This document shows positions 46,931 through 58,570 of a stretch of DNA of 64,000 bases, one piece after another; position 1 is the stretch's first letter, and every line of letters begins with the position of its first letter. Under the pieces are notes generated by a model. The model did not search any database. It saw only the letters and a list, made by a program, of their open reading frames with translations, and was not told the origin of the DNA. A program made the position numbers and the translations under genes. The stretch comes from Juglans regia. Lineage: Eukaryota; Streptophyta; Magnoliopsida; Fagales; Juglandaceae. Where the stretch lies: positions 32,895,044 to 32,959,043 of the forward strand of contig NC_049911.1 in NCBI RefSeq assembly GCF_001411555.2. Direction: 5' to 3'.

Positions 46931-47761
46931 ATGTCTGCCGGGATCTTCACAGCTCCGGTCACTGGATCAGGATTTATTAGCTTGAAATCCAACTCGAGAA
47001 AGCTGCCGGTAAAAGATTCTACTGGATGGAACCAGAAAACTATCTCCAACGGTTCTAGAACTTTCTGCATGAAGGTAATGTTAATGTTACTAATGATCTG
47101 AATCTGCTCAAGTTCTCATGTGTCAGTACTGGTCCTTGATTGTTTTTCTTTCCTTTCTAAATTATTTTGTTTAAACAGACATGGAATCCCATTAATAACA
47201 AGAAGTTCGAGACACTCTCCTATCTCCCTCCTCTCTCGGATGATTCAATCGCAAAGTAGATAGACTACATGATCAAAAAGGGATGGATCCCTTGCCTTGA
47301 GTTTGACCAGGTAAGATGAACTAAAATTTTAGATGACGTTTCCCTCATTCTTCTTTTAACAAGTGAGATCTTTACTTTTTCAACTTGTTGGTAGAAAAGA
47401 GGGCGTATAAACCACTTATATATGGAAATAAAGAGAAGAATTGGATATATGCTTCTTTTGGATACAAAAGTTATATAATCTGAAGCACGCTTTTGATTCC
47501 ATGGAATTTAAGGTGGGGAGTGTTCGTAGAGAGAATAGCCAAATACCAGGATACTATGATGGGAGGTATTGGACATTGTGGAAGCTGCCAATGTTTGGCT
47601 GCAATGACTCATCTCAAGTCCTCAATGAAATCCAAGAGTGCAAAAAGACGTACCCAAATGCCTATATACGCTGCTTGGGCTTTGACAACAAGCAGCAGGT
47701 GCAGTGCATGGCCTTTGTTATTCAGAAACCGACCGCCACCAGCGGCAGCACCGGCGCTTAA
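46931..47761 (+). pseudogene. RBCS: Rubisco small subunit (rbcS) gene with an in-frame stop at codon 75
   Basis: Encodes the chloroplast-targeted small subunit of Rubisco. Exons 46931-47074, 47179-47310 and 47513-47761 give 174 codons plus the stop. A short transit-peptide-like N-terminus (MSAGIFTAPVTGSGFISLKS) leads to [69 protein letters not shown] and [15 protein letters not shown], all canonical or near-canonical RbcS blocks. Codon 75 is TAG (47257-47259), where the family has a Glu (K-E-I/V-DY). Everything else, including splice sites, looks intact, so the damage is recent or an assembly error. The sequence (IKKGWIPCLEF, AFVIQKP) is nearer the divergent RbcS-T type expressed outside mesophyll than leaf rbcS; that placement is inference. 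Confidence 0.85.
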
Positions 47762-48615
47762 GATGGTTCAGTCTCTTTACCCAAAGATTTCCAAAGGTTT
47801 TCTCCTTCCTAAAGTTTTTTTTTTTTATTCCCTTTCTGCTGTTTACCAATAAGAAATCTGGGTGTTTGTGAGGAGGATTCCTCCATCTCGAATCAGTACA
47901 ATGGTCGGCAACTTTTTAATATGTATTGGCATCTTTGAGGAAGATACTCAAATAGTCAAATGAAGTTCTATTCATAATCTACTTTTATGATATTTTTTTA
48001 TTATATCTAGTTATCTACCTTTATGGTCTGTGTGCGAGAAAACAGCCCATAGTTTTTGGCTTCTTTTTGGTGGGGGCAAGGAGGGGCAAAAAATTCAATT
48101 CCGTACAATTCTAAAGACATAATATCATTCGTATTGGATTAGTCAAATATTTTTTTATCTTTAAATTTAATAAATATCATTTATATTTATTCTATATTAA
48201 ATTAATTAAATTATTTTTATTCAAACTATAAGTTACAGTAAATTTATTATTCTTTTCAAATATAAAAAAAATTATAGCAAATTTAAATGTATTTTTTGAA
48301 ATTATTATATTATAAATATGAGATTTTTATTGATATGAAATTTTACCATCTATATACATATGAGATTATTATATTATAAATTGTTAGATTGTGAAAATAA
48401 AAATGAATATGATTTGTTAGAGGTTATTGAAGATTATGAAATAAAATAAAAATTAATTAAAAAATATAAATAATAAAAAATAATAATATTTTATCATTAT
48501 AGAGAGTGATGATTAATTTAATATAGACTTCAAGTTTTGAATGATTAATTAAAGGTGAAAAAGTTATATCTTAATCAAAATTTAAAAAATAGGATGATCA
48601 ATCTAATACTATGCT

Positions 48616-48993
48616 CTAAGAGCACTCCAATGAGTTTTGTAAAACCTATTTTTATGTAAAATTTGAAGAAAAGTAACTCAAAAGTGCCTTTAATGGATTA
48701 TTTATTTTCAAATCTATTTTACATTTTACTACAGTGTTCAGTTACATTTAGCATAAACTATTCGTAAATGTAAAAATATTTTATTTATTTATTTTCTTTT
48801 CATATACTTTATCTCTCATAATAATTTCTCTCTTTATACTTTTTTTCAATAAATTATTAAATAATATAATATAAAGAAAAAATAGATAAATAAATGTATA
48901 GTATATTATAAAAGTCATATATAAAATAGAAAAAATAAATTTTAATAATATATTTTAAAAAATAAGATTTATGAATTATTGTGAGTGCTCTTA
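48616..48993. repeat. MITE with TAAGAGCACT inverted ends
   Basis: The left end is ctaagagcactccaatgagt. The right end, reversed, is ttaagagcactcacaataat. A TAAGAGCACT terminus is shared, giving inverted ends about 14 nt long around a 350-bp AT-rich interior. Non-coding. Confidence 0.65.
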
Positions 48994-49126
48994 AGAGGTG
49001 GGGGCAGCAACCAAGAATGGTAATTATGACTTATGCAACCCCTGGGATCTATTGAATTGCTCTAAGTCAAATCTCATAGATACGTTGCCCCCTTGTTATA
49101 TGGTAACTAATAATTAAGAATAATGC

Positions 49127-49362
49127 TACTCTCATCACTCTCGGTCCCGCTCTAGGTCTCGCTATATATTTTTTTAATATATTTTTTTTTACTTAATGAT
49201 TAAGTAAGTGTTTTTTAATGATATTATAATTTTTTTAATTTTTTTTAAAATATTTTATAGTGTTAAAAAAATACATGTATAAAAAAATAATATAAAAAAA
49301 CACTATATTTTACACTGAGCGGGACTGAGAGGGGGAGAGGGAGCGGGGGCTGTAGCACGGTT
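49127..49362. repeat. MITE with GC-richer inverted ends
   Basis: The left end is ctactctcatcactctcggt then cccgctctagg. The right end reads gagcgggactgagaggggga then gagggagcgggggctgtag. Reversed, the right arm gives the same CTCAGTCCCGCTC-type sequence. The interior is almost pure A/T, a common MITE pattern. Confidence 0.6.
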
Positions 49363-50254
49363 CAATAACTAATTAGTGACAGTTTTACCACGGAAAAGTT
49401 TTTATTCTGAAGGCCGTATCAAGAGCACAATTTAATTTAATTTAAGCGTTTATTTGACATAATTTAATTTTAAAAAAAATAAATTTTGAATTTTATAAAT
49501 TAAATATTACTATTTAAGTAATATAAATGGTGTATTCTATATACTGACTTGAGAATAAAATAATTATATATTTAAGATTGCAGTGAAAAATATATCTTAT
49601 AATTTTATGATTTATAGCTTATAGCTTAAGTAATAAGTTTCAACTATTAAAAATTTATTTATTGTTTATAAAACACTTTTAAACATGTTACGTTTGTTTA
49701 GAAACAAATTAAAAAAATATTTTTTGAGTTTGAAATGATTTTTTTTTGAAAAAAATTATAACCATATCCTTAAAAATAATAATTATCTGAAAGTTATATG
49801 AGTATTTTTATCTATTGATAGCTTTTTTAAAATTCAAATTATGTTCTGTATTATCTAAAAAAATACTTTTAAATTTTTCTTTGAACTTACCTTTTAATTT
49901 ATTTGAGATTAAAAAATGCTTTAATATGTAAAATCTAAACAATCTAATTTTTCATTAAAAAAACTTTCTAAAACTATTTAAATCTTTTTTAAAACTCCTA
50001 CCAGTATGTCGTACGTTAAAGATGGAGAAATAATTGCAAAAGAAAAGAATAACTGTTGAGAGCATTGATAGTAGACTAGTTAAAATTTGGTCAAAATTTG
50101 ATTAGAAAATTCATTTTTATAAATTTAGCTAGTTACTTTATAAGAATATCAAATAACAGACTTTCTAAATCTTTCCCTATTTTATTAAAACACTGATTTT
50201 GACATTTTCAAATATTTTAATTATAATTATAATTTGAATATTTATTTATTATTA

Positions 50255-50435
50255 AAAAAGTATACAATAATTTTATAACGTTTATATTATTCTTAACGGA
50301 TATAATTTTTTAAACTGATATATTTTTCCAACGATCATATCTTTACAACGGATATATTTTCACAACAGATATATTTCCAACGGTTATATTTTTTTACAAT
50401 GGTCATATCTCTAACTGTTATATTTTTTCATTATA
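50255..50435. repeat. Degenerate AACGG / TATATTTT tandem array
   Basis: Short units of the form aacgg-(c/t)ATATTTTT recur at least seven times: ttaacggatataa, caacgatcatatc, acaacggatatattt, acaacagatatattt, ccaacggttatattt, acaatggtcatatc, taactgttatattt. Spacing is about 19-25 nt. It has no coding capacity. Similar AACGG-rich arrays occur beside some plant DNA transposons, but I cannot show that here. Confidence 0.65.
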
Positions 50436-52659
50436 AAATATAATATTTTCTCAACAATTTCATTCATTTCAACTCAAGTCTCTGCGAAATCTTTTTTTTT
50501 TTTCATTTTCCTTCAATTGATCGCTCGTTTTTTCACAAATTAATAATTATCAATTCAGATTCTGACAAAGAATTTGAGACAGTGGGATAAGTTATTTTAA
50601 ATGTTATTAATGCAAAAGACTTTCACATCAATAATATATTGGATGACTTAAAAATAAGACTTGTAAATAGATTTATCTAAAATGTTATTAAAACCATGTC
50701 AAGTTTAATTTTATGGCATCTTTGGCTTTGAACAAAATATTTCTATTTTTGCTTTTATTTAGGCGGAGGTAAGTGGGTCCGCGTAATCCACTTCATCCCA
50801 GGGAATTGAAAAACAAAAAAGTTGTCGAGAGGAACTTCTTCTTCCTTTCTCTGCATTTTCCATCTCTTCTTTCAAGTTTGAACTTTGAACCCATGTTTGT
50901 GAACTTGTGTCACGATCATTATTCCATCAAAAATCCATAGATTACAGCAAGTAAGTTTTCCCCCAGCGATTTTGTGTTTGTGATTCTTGCTATTTTTTTC
51001 TCCGAAATTCCATACTTAAAAATATATAGCTCAAAGTTTGTATGTTCTCGTGCACTATTTCAGTTTACATGATACTCCTATATTGCGTTTGGCTCTGTTT
51101 TAATTCGATCGCTGAGAAAATGAATTTTGGTGGAGTTCTTGCGGTGGGAGTCCTTCGGCTGCAGTTGATTCCACTACGGTGGAGTTTGTGTTTTGGGTAA
51201 GAATAAATATAAATAGAAGTTACTATTAGGAGTATTTATTTTGCACACATAATATGACATCATGTAGATTACACATCTCCTCAAGTGAGTGTTGAAAACA
51301 ATTAACTAGAAGCAGTTATGCAGTGAGTACAAAATATGCACTACTATAATAATTTCTCTAACATTACTCGGCAGAAAATACCTGGGACTCAAGATTTGAG
51401 AACCCTTCAACATTTATAAATACCAATAGAGTAATCGCCGTATTTTTTTAAAAAATTAATATTTATAATATTAAAGTGAGCAATCTGAACGTAATCCTTT
51501 TGAATAAAACACTACTTTATCTATCTTGATTTTAAATTTGTACCCTGCATACCATTATTTTATGAGGAAAAGAGACCATCTGGAAGTAATTGAATAAGAC
51601 TAGCAAATCTTTAATGCCCATCTATAAACAAGAGATGACACTAGAGCCACGAACATCCAATAAATGCATAAAGATAAATATTGATTTTCATAAAACCACT
51701 TAAAAACATTTTACATCTACAAGTACAGTTGAGAATAATAAAATTTAGGACGAGGTGTAGCAATCTTACTAAATAAATAAGTAAATGAATTAGCATATTC
51801 AATAGCTCACTCAGTATTTGTTCAATTAAACTTGAATTGAACTCAACTCGTAAAAAAAAAAAAAAAAAACTCGCTATGAAAGTAAATACCTGTTTGATTA
51901 GTAAATGGCACATATTCGACAAAACTTGACTCAACTCGATTAAAACTCGTTAAAACCTGCTCGTTTATGCTCAAGTTGACTCGTTAGTTCGACTGGATTA
52001 AAACTCATTCATATATTAATAAATGTATACATACACCTATGTATATACACATATATATGTATTAGTTAATAATATAAATATAGCACATTTATAATTAAAT
52101 ATATAATATGAGACCCAATTACTTATGTCTATATATTGAATATATTTCATAGCTATATTTTATATTTTGTACAATAATTAATTGATAAAATTTAATAATT
52201 TCATATACTCGTACGTTGGAATAACAAATGAAATAAGTATATGCTATCATATATATTATATATATAATAATAATATATATAGGTATATAATATATTATTA
52301 TTATGAATAAATATCAACTGATTAGATATTAATTATTCATAAATTTCTAAAATCTTATATTTCAATAGAAATTCTACTTGTTAATTACACAAATTCAATA
52401 TTAGATTTTTTATTTTTGATTTATCTAATTTATTAATTTTAAATCTTATTCAAAGAATAAAAAAAATTAAAGAATTCAAGCTTAAGCTCGACTCGAGCTC
52501 ATTTGTAGGACAAGCTGGAGTTGAGAATTTCGCTTACTGAGTCAAACTCGAATAAAGAATAAATAAAAATTTTGAGTTCGGGCTCAAGTTCGAATATTTT
52601 GAGCTGAATTGAGTTCGACAAGCCAAAGACCGACTCGACCCAGCTCGATTACAGCCCTA
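50436..52659. other. Intergenic region with a transcript-leader-like stretch and a repeat remnant
   Basis: At 50815-50950 a pyrimidine-rich stretch (ttcttcttcctttctctgca) ends in a good donor (cagcaa|gtaagt), like a first exon. An ATG at 51120 (MNFGGVLAVGVL) is followed by a donor-like GT at 51196, but no continuation was found. From about 51760 to 52659 the sequence is rich in ctcgagctc and aactcgact phrases and ends gattacagcccta, resembling the end of a hAT-type non-autonomous element. No matching left end was found. Confidence 0.4.
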
Positions 52660-55284
52660 GAATAAATGTCATTGGTTCTATTAAAATCAAAATTGAACCG
52701 AAACGGTATACACAACAACAAAGTGCATACGATAACGTGGAGTAAAACAGAGATATTTAGCCATGATATGATCTCTAGATGTGTGCACATCCATTTATGA
52801 CATTGCTGCCTTGCAGTAGCACTTAAAAGATCAAAATTAAAGCATTAAATGCCTGTGACAACATATTCACTCCTTCACATTCTCTCAAGCTATGGCAAGT
52901 TGCAACTGGCAGATGGACACGGAGTTGCATATGAAAAAGCAATCCGTAGGAGATTGGGATCTACATATCAGATGCTATTGCGTATTGACAGCAGATATCA
53001 GATGATAGCTCAGAGGGACCAAGCGAGTAATCTCAGATACTGCATTTAAATTTGGAATTTAATCAATACGACAGATATCTAGAAAAATAAAACACAATGC
53101 ACCGCTACAACAATCCGAGTCTCAAGATAGCAGTCAACAGATAGTATCAAAAAGCAAGTCTCATGCCATCATTCATTATGGTTCTCATCATCGGTTTCAA
53201 GAATCCAACTCTGCAACTGACCAATTCTTGCCAGAAGATACCACCCATCTGGAAAGAGAACAAAAATTATGGTTCATTAGGACGCTACGACCATATCTTG
53301 AATAACTTAAATGTTTCTCCGCTGATCTCAAAATAGGAATCTCGTAATTTCGTAGAACACAAATCAAGCTAAAAGTTTTTCGAAACACACGCAGACATTC
53401 ACACCAACTTCAGAGGAGAAAGAATAACAACGTTCCATTACCAGCTCGGAAGAACAACAAATAGAAGTCATACGCTTAAGCTGAGACTCTGGAATTGTTT
53501 GATACTCGCATGCACAAATTCCTACACCAATCTAAAGGCAGAAAGCGCAACAATGCTTTATCACCATAACAAAAGAACGACAAATAAAAGCCATATGCTT
53601 CGTTTATCACCCAAAATACCATCGTTTAAGCCACACAAATGTACTGGTCCAGTTCTTTTCCCACTTCATTTAATTCAACCCTTCTTTGGTTGACTACTCA
53701 ATTCAAACATTAAACAGAGAACATAGTGCCCTCCAATTTGAACATTAGCAAATCCAGACTTGACAACATATTGGCCTTTAAGTCGGATTTCCGCACAAAA
53801 TTAGACATTTTGCAAAGGTTGAGCTCAAACACAAGACTTCCAATGCTTGGAAACTAGTGGTTTTCACCATCAACTCCTTCCCTTTGTTCCCTTATGAAAC
53901 TTGAATATAATTGATACGATGAAAACAATGGTCAGAATATCTGCAACCATGACGATTGCATTCAGCTTTAGCTTCTTTCCAAACCCCCAGTCTCCAAACA
54001 ATAATGTAGAGTTCCTCTATTTGCAAGAGTAGCCACTAGACATACATGTTCAGTCACCCACACGCATACGAACCAAAATCATTGCAAGACATGAATTCAA
54101 AATGCCACAACTGGTAACCTGATTGGTCTGAATTTTGAAACACCCAAAACCAACAACATATAAGTTTCTTTTTATTGGCAATGGGTGTCCGGAACAAAGT
54201 CCTGACTAACCGGGGTGCACAAGCAACACATAAGTTAATGAACGAATCTTGATTGCGTTCAACACCTACGAAATTACCATACAAACATACTAAGAGAAAC
54301 TTCCCAAAGCAAATAAACTACAAGAGCCCACATCCTTGGGGGCACCATATTTGACCCAATCTGCTCCAATTTGAAAAAAGTCCCAGATCAGGAAAATCAT
54401 GAAATGGATAGAGTTTCTCACAAGGATGAAGAAAAACAGATGGATATTGTGTCTATCCAAAGGGGGAAAAACGAATACTGTGGAACTTCAGAAGTCAATT
54501 CACATACATGAAACAGATCTTCAGATATAGAATCCCATGCTTAAACTGCTTCAGAACATCTGTGATGGCCTAAGTTTACACTGAGCATGATTTTTATTTA
54601 TTAGCACACTTAGCATGAAATGTTTTGAACACACATTGGACAACTAAATAAGTTTCACAATAAATTAGCCCTAGTCCAGTTTGAACGATTAGAATTTTTT
54701 TTATAAGATCCCTAGTCCTTCTTTCAAATTAACAAAACATGGACAGCTCATGAAACTCCACTCAAAAAATTCTCCAAAGGAAACCGTTTTGAGCAAATTA
54801 TACACTCCATATCTAGAGGGAGAAAGGTATTGTTCCATCATATTTTTTTTTATAGGTAATACCAATAAAAAAAATTATAGGTAATCAAGATTTTTTTTTC
54901 ATCATATTAATATTTGTCCAATTCAATACAACCAACCTACATTTAGTGCTCTAAAACAATTACAATTTACCCGTACATTTATACATTAGAATGTTTGTTT
55001 GCACCGATGGGTTATCTCCTTGTCGTCCTAGATGTAATGCATATATTTTTATATGAAGAGGAATCCCAGAGATGGTGCAAACACAATGTCTTGAATCCAC
55101 TTAAAGACTGGACCTGTTTAACGTATTCTCATCACATGGATCAGGTAAATCATTGGCTTTTCACCAATGACACGTGACCTCTAGAAATTAATTGCACCCA
55201 AGGCTTCGAACTATAAATCTGGAGGAAGCATACCACTAAAACTAAGACCATACCACTTTATATGTAATTTATATTTGAGAAATG
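52660..55284. other. Intergenic region with a small local duplication
   Basis: Apart from the possible exon at 53169-53248, nothing convincing. About 53390-53485 (gaagaacaacaaatagaagt, catacgcttaagc) and 53510-53610 (aagaacgacaaataaaagcc, atatgcttcg) are diverged tandem copies. ORFs of 60-97 aa here lack motifs. Confidence 0.45.
53169..53248 (-). CDS. Possible terminal coding exon, unknown gene
   Basis: On the minus strand a good acceptor (ctctttccag) is followed by two bases and then an open frame reading GWYLLARIGQLQSWILETD, then DENHNE and a stop. The acidic hydrophilic end and pattern look protein-like, but I recognise no family and found no upstream partner exon between here and the snRNP gene. 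It may be a chance frame or a 3'-UTR exon of a minus-strand transcript. Confidence 0.2.
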
Positions 55285-55360
55285 TTAGGTTCACAAACAT
55301 ATTTCACAAAAGTCATTAGTTTGTAACACTTACTTTTGTGAAGTCTCTTTGTGAACCTAA
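55285..55360. repeat. Short near-palindromic MITE
   Basis: ttaggttcacaaacatattt then cacaaaagtcattag faces, in reverse, ttaggttcacaaagagactt then cacaaaagtaagtg. Almost the whole 76-nt element folds on itself, with outer arms TTAGGTTCACAAA that match exactly. It looks like a minimal Stowaway- or Tourist-scale element. Confidence 0.65.
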
Positions 55361-55556
55361 TAGTCCTCTTTATATTTTCTTGGGCATCAAAATTTCCAAG
55401 AACCTCTAAATATAAATCATACATCACAATTGATTCAGCGATTCAAGCGATTTTAAACAGAAAAACTAACTGGTAACTCGATCAAACAAGCCAAAAAAAG
55501 CTTAACTAACCACCCAATTGCATAAAAATCCCAAGATTTCCTAAACTTTCAAACCG

Positions 55557-55981
55557 TAGGACACCGAGTCACACACACAAGAAAACTTAACACATGGGAC
55601 ATTAAACAAAACTCGAAAAAATGACGAAACCCTAACTAACCCGGGAAGGCGGAGTCGATATCACTAAATAAATGACACTGGCTCCGCTTAACAGGCAATA
55701 AACCCTAGGACACAGAGTCACACGCCGGGAATTAAACAAAGAAACGAAAAGAAAAATGACGAAACCCTAACTAATCCGGGAAGGAGAATCGATATCACCG
55801 GTTCCGCTCGGCAGGCAATGGGCTACTAAATCCTAGGACACAGAGTCACGCATACAAGTAAACTTGAACATATGGGAAATTAAACAAGAAATCGAAAACA
55901 AAATAACGAAACCCTAACTAACCCGGAAGGGCGGAATCGATTTCACCGGTTCCGCTCGGCAGGCAATGGGCGATTAAACCC
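55557..55981. repeat. Tandem triplication of the 3' end of the snRNP gene
   Basis: Three consecutive units start at about 55557, 55706 and 55834. Each contains, in order, aggacac-gagtcac, an attaaacaa segment, gaaaccctaacta, a ggaag-cg-a-tcgat segment, and ggcaggcaat. The third (about 148 bp) overlaps the last codons of the snRNP gene (the PAERNR end). The first two are degenerate copies of that same coding end plus its 3' flank, the middle one shorter (about 128 bp). Confidence 0.8.
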
Positions 55982-56542
55982 GCCGCGGCGGTTCATATAC
56001 TGCCTTGGCTGTCGTTTGGTTACAGCTCTGACACCGCTCACGTCGGCTCCGTCCACCGGCTTGCCTTTGGTCGAGTCGAAGCCGACGGGGATCCCCAGCT
56101 TCTTCATCATCTCCAGCTCATCCTCGTCCACACCCTCCACCAGTCCATCTCCTCCTTCACCATCGACGCCATCTTTGTCCTTGCGCTTTTGTTGTTGCTT
56201 TTGTTCTTTTACAATCCCGTCAACGAAGTCGGAGACGACCTTCTGTCGCTCCCTCTCGTCGGTGGATTCGCTGCGGCGGCGGCGCTTGGGTGAAGGGGAG
56301 CGGTGGTTGGAGTGGCGGTGGCTGCGTCGGTGGGAGCGGTCGTCAGGAGAGCGTGAGCGGTAGCGATCCGGAGAGCGAGTGCGAGACCGGGTGTGGCGAG
56401 AGGATCGGCCTCGCTCGGGCGTACGGGATCTCTTGGTGCGGCTTCGCTCTCGGTCACGGTCCTCCTTATCTCGCCGTCTATCTCTGTCGTGGTCGCGAGC
56501 TCTGTCCCGATCCCGGTCGCGGTCGCGGTCGCGGTCGGTCAT
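55943..56542 (-). CDS. U4/U6.U5 tri-snRNP 27 kDa protein (SNRNP27), single exon
   Basis: A component of the U4/U6.U5 tri-snRNP of the spliceosome, nuclear. The 199-residue protein starts with a low-complexity Asp-Arg/Arg-Ser region (about 1-95: repeated DR dipeptides, then RTRSPDRYRSRSP, PSPKRRRRSES) typical of RS-domain splicing factors. It ends in the conserved SNRNP27 domain at about 143-193 (LEMMKKLGIPVGFDSTKGK, KRQPRQYMNRRGGFNRPL). The tail PAERNR extends a few residues beyond the human family member's shared block. The ATG at 56540-56542 opens the frame; a telo-box lies 13 nt upstream. Plus-strand ORFs across the same bases are shadows. The 3' end overlaps a tandem triplication. Confidence 0.93.
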   Translation of the reverse strand: MTDRDRDRDRDRDRARDHDRDRRRDKEDRDRERSRTKRSRTPERGRSSRHTRSRTRSPDRYRSRSPDDRSHRRSHRHSNHRSPSPKRRRRSESTDERERQKVVSDFVDGIVKEQKQQQKRKDKDGVDGEGGDGLVEGVDEDELEMMKKLGIPVGFDSTKGKPVDGADVSGVRAVTKRQPRQYMNRRGGFNRPLPAERNR

Positions 56543-56554
56543 GGTGCGTGGTGT

Positions 56555-56563
56555 TTAGGGTTT
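56555..56563 (-). promoter_or_regulatory. Telo-box in the snRNP27 leader
   Basis: On the coding strand this reads AAACCCTAA, 13 nt before the ATG. The motif is frequent close to the start of plant genes for translation, splicing and replication machinery. The copies of gaaaccctaacta in the downstream triplication carry the same motif on the other strand. Confidence 0.55.
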
Positions 56564-56599
56564 GATAACATACGGGTTACTTGGGCGCATCCATTTTTA

Positions 56600-57697
56600 T
56601 GGATTTGAGCCACGACTCGAGGCCGTAGGAAAACCCAAAACCCTTTCCTTTTTACTTATTAGATCCATTTCTAAAACAATCAACTTGCCCTAATTTTTTA
56701 TTTATTTATTATTCTAGATTGTTTTATATCTTAAAACAAATATACTGTATGTTTTTCGAACTGAGACATCAGTAACCGAAATTGGCAAATAAAGTAAATA
56801 AATAAATCAATTCAGGGGATTAAGATTTGGATGCCTTTCCGATTTGCCTTTTCACCTCTCATATTGGAATTAATTTTGAAGCAGCAATTAATGTTGCGTT
56901 AAGATGTTAATATGAGTTGAATTCTAAAAATAGTATAGATCTTGTTTAATTTTTTTATAAAATAAAATAATAATAATAAATCATATCAATAATTAATTTA
57001 AAATAATCAATTAAGAACGAGTTAAGTTACATCCAACAATCAAATACACCCTTATTCAAAGCTAGAAACCCACTACACAAGTCTGTTGTGTCAGTGGTCG
57101 GTGGACGTTCTGGGTGATGGTATAGTTTGTCGTGTCAGCGGTTCAAGACACGTGGCAGTTCGAAGCTTATTGGATAATCATATTTGAGGTTGCGTTTGGA
57201 TTAAAATTTTGGATACCGTTTCTATTGGAGTATTACAATAAAATATTTTGATATTAATATTATTTTGAATAATTTATATATAAATAAACTAATTATATAT
57301 ATAAAGTATATTTCAAAATATTTTAATAATACCTTTTAATCTAAATCTTAAAAAGATACATTTAAAAAAAAAAAAAAGATACAAGTCTCATGAGAGTTAT
57401 TAGGGATTAGATTCATTAAAAAAATTGGAGATAATTTTCCTACATTAAAGCCTCTTGATGGGCAGGTGAAAATGAAATAAGAAATTACATGTGTATTCCG
57501 CGTGTTTGCCTTCATTGCAACTTGCCAGCCCCTGTGGATAGGAGAAAAGGAAATAGAAAATTCCGAGTGCGACATTATGTTTCAAGAAATTTATCAAAAT
57601 GTCGTTAACATTAATTATGGACCGAAATGCATATTTCGGTTGGAATTGATTCAAAAATCGTGAAATTTGACCCGAAAAGAAATACTTACCTAAAATG
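56600..57697. other. AT-rich spacer upstream of the snRNP gene
   Basis: Contains a probable family-B-like MITE at about 57189-57350 (gttgcgtttggattaaaatt to attttaatctaaatctta, inverted ends). No supported gene; the ORFs at 57348-57726 minus are not convincing. Confidence 0.5.
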
Positions 57698-58570
57698 TAG
57701 GGGTGTACAGGAACTGACTTGATCAACCGTCATCGACGGGAATCGGTCACCAGATTTAGGAACCAGTGGAGAACCAGTCGGCCGACGATTGAAATTTCTC
57801 AAAACCATCATCGGCCAGTTCAGTCCCTGTTTGAACCAATTTATAATCGTTGAACAGCCAATAGGTTATATAAGTTCCATATATATATATATATATGAAA
57901 CGACGTCGTCATTTTTAACTTGCCGTATACACAAAAAAAAAAAAAAAAAAAAAGTAAAGTGAAACGACGCCATTTGATTCAATACACCAAACGGTGTCGT
58001 TTCACTTTAGAGTTTAATATTCCCGCGTCCCATCTTTTCCTCTCCTTCTTCAGTTCTTCTCTCCAAAATGATTCTTCTCATACTCTCTCTCACCTCTCTT
58101 ACTTCTCTCATGCACAGTCGCCGCCACCCCCGCTGTGAATCTCTCATCCCTCATGCCGTGCAGCCTTGCCCTCCAACAATCCATGACATCCATCTCGCTC
58201 TCTCTTCGTCGTCGTTGGACCTCATCTCGCCGCCCAAGGAAAAATCTAGGAGTTCAAACTTCAGGTAATGGTTTTGTTACTTCGTGATAGATAGTATTGA
58301 GTTCAAACTTTTGTTTTGTGGGTTGTGTTTAGAGAACGGTGATAGAAAAACTGAGATGGATTTCTGGTTTCTATCATGCCGTGATGTTGTCTAGTGATGG
58401 GAAAACCGATCTCTTAATCGATGAAATAATACGGTACAGATCGTCGAACTCCGGCCAGTTCTCTTTCTCCCTGTCGACCGATTTCAGTTGAGAATAACGT
58501 ATATTCTAGGTATCGGTGTGATTTTGATTTTGGACTAAAACCACACTGATACCTTCAGTTTTCAGCCTTA
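57698..58570. mobile_element. Candidate non-autonomous hAT-type transposon
   Basis: It begins taggggtgtacaggaactga and ends cttcagttttcagcctta, so the outer bases TAGGGGTG and (reversed) TAAGGCTG form a short imperfect terminal inverted repeat of the hAT type. The flanking 8-mers are ctaaaatg (57690-57697) and ctaaattg (58571-58578), matching at 7 of 8 bases; an 8-bp target duplication is the hAT signature. Inside are gaaacgacgtcgtca and acggtgtcgtttcactt segments, a CT-rich stretch and a 66-aa ORF (58068-58268) ending at a donor-like GT. No transposase is visible. Confidence 0.6.

Larger units (their letters stand above)
47762..50240. other. Gene-poor AT-rich region with MITEs
   Basis: No supported gene. 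The start is the rbcS 3' UTR. Two MITEs with clear ends (48616-48993 and 49127-49362) are annotated separately. The sequence is otherwise very AT-rich, including a block at 49440-50000 with repeated aaaatttt-type motifs, and no ORF has structure. Confidence 0.5.

Noticed and set aside
51760..52659. Full-length hAT element
   Set aside because: Only the right end (gattacagcccta) is convincing; no matching left end or 8-bp target duplication was found.
56016..56608. Plus-strand ORFs over the snRNP27 gene
   Set aside because: Antisense translations of the Arg/Asp repeat region; the real protein is on the minus strand with a conserved C-terminal domain.
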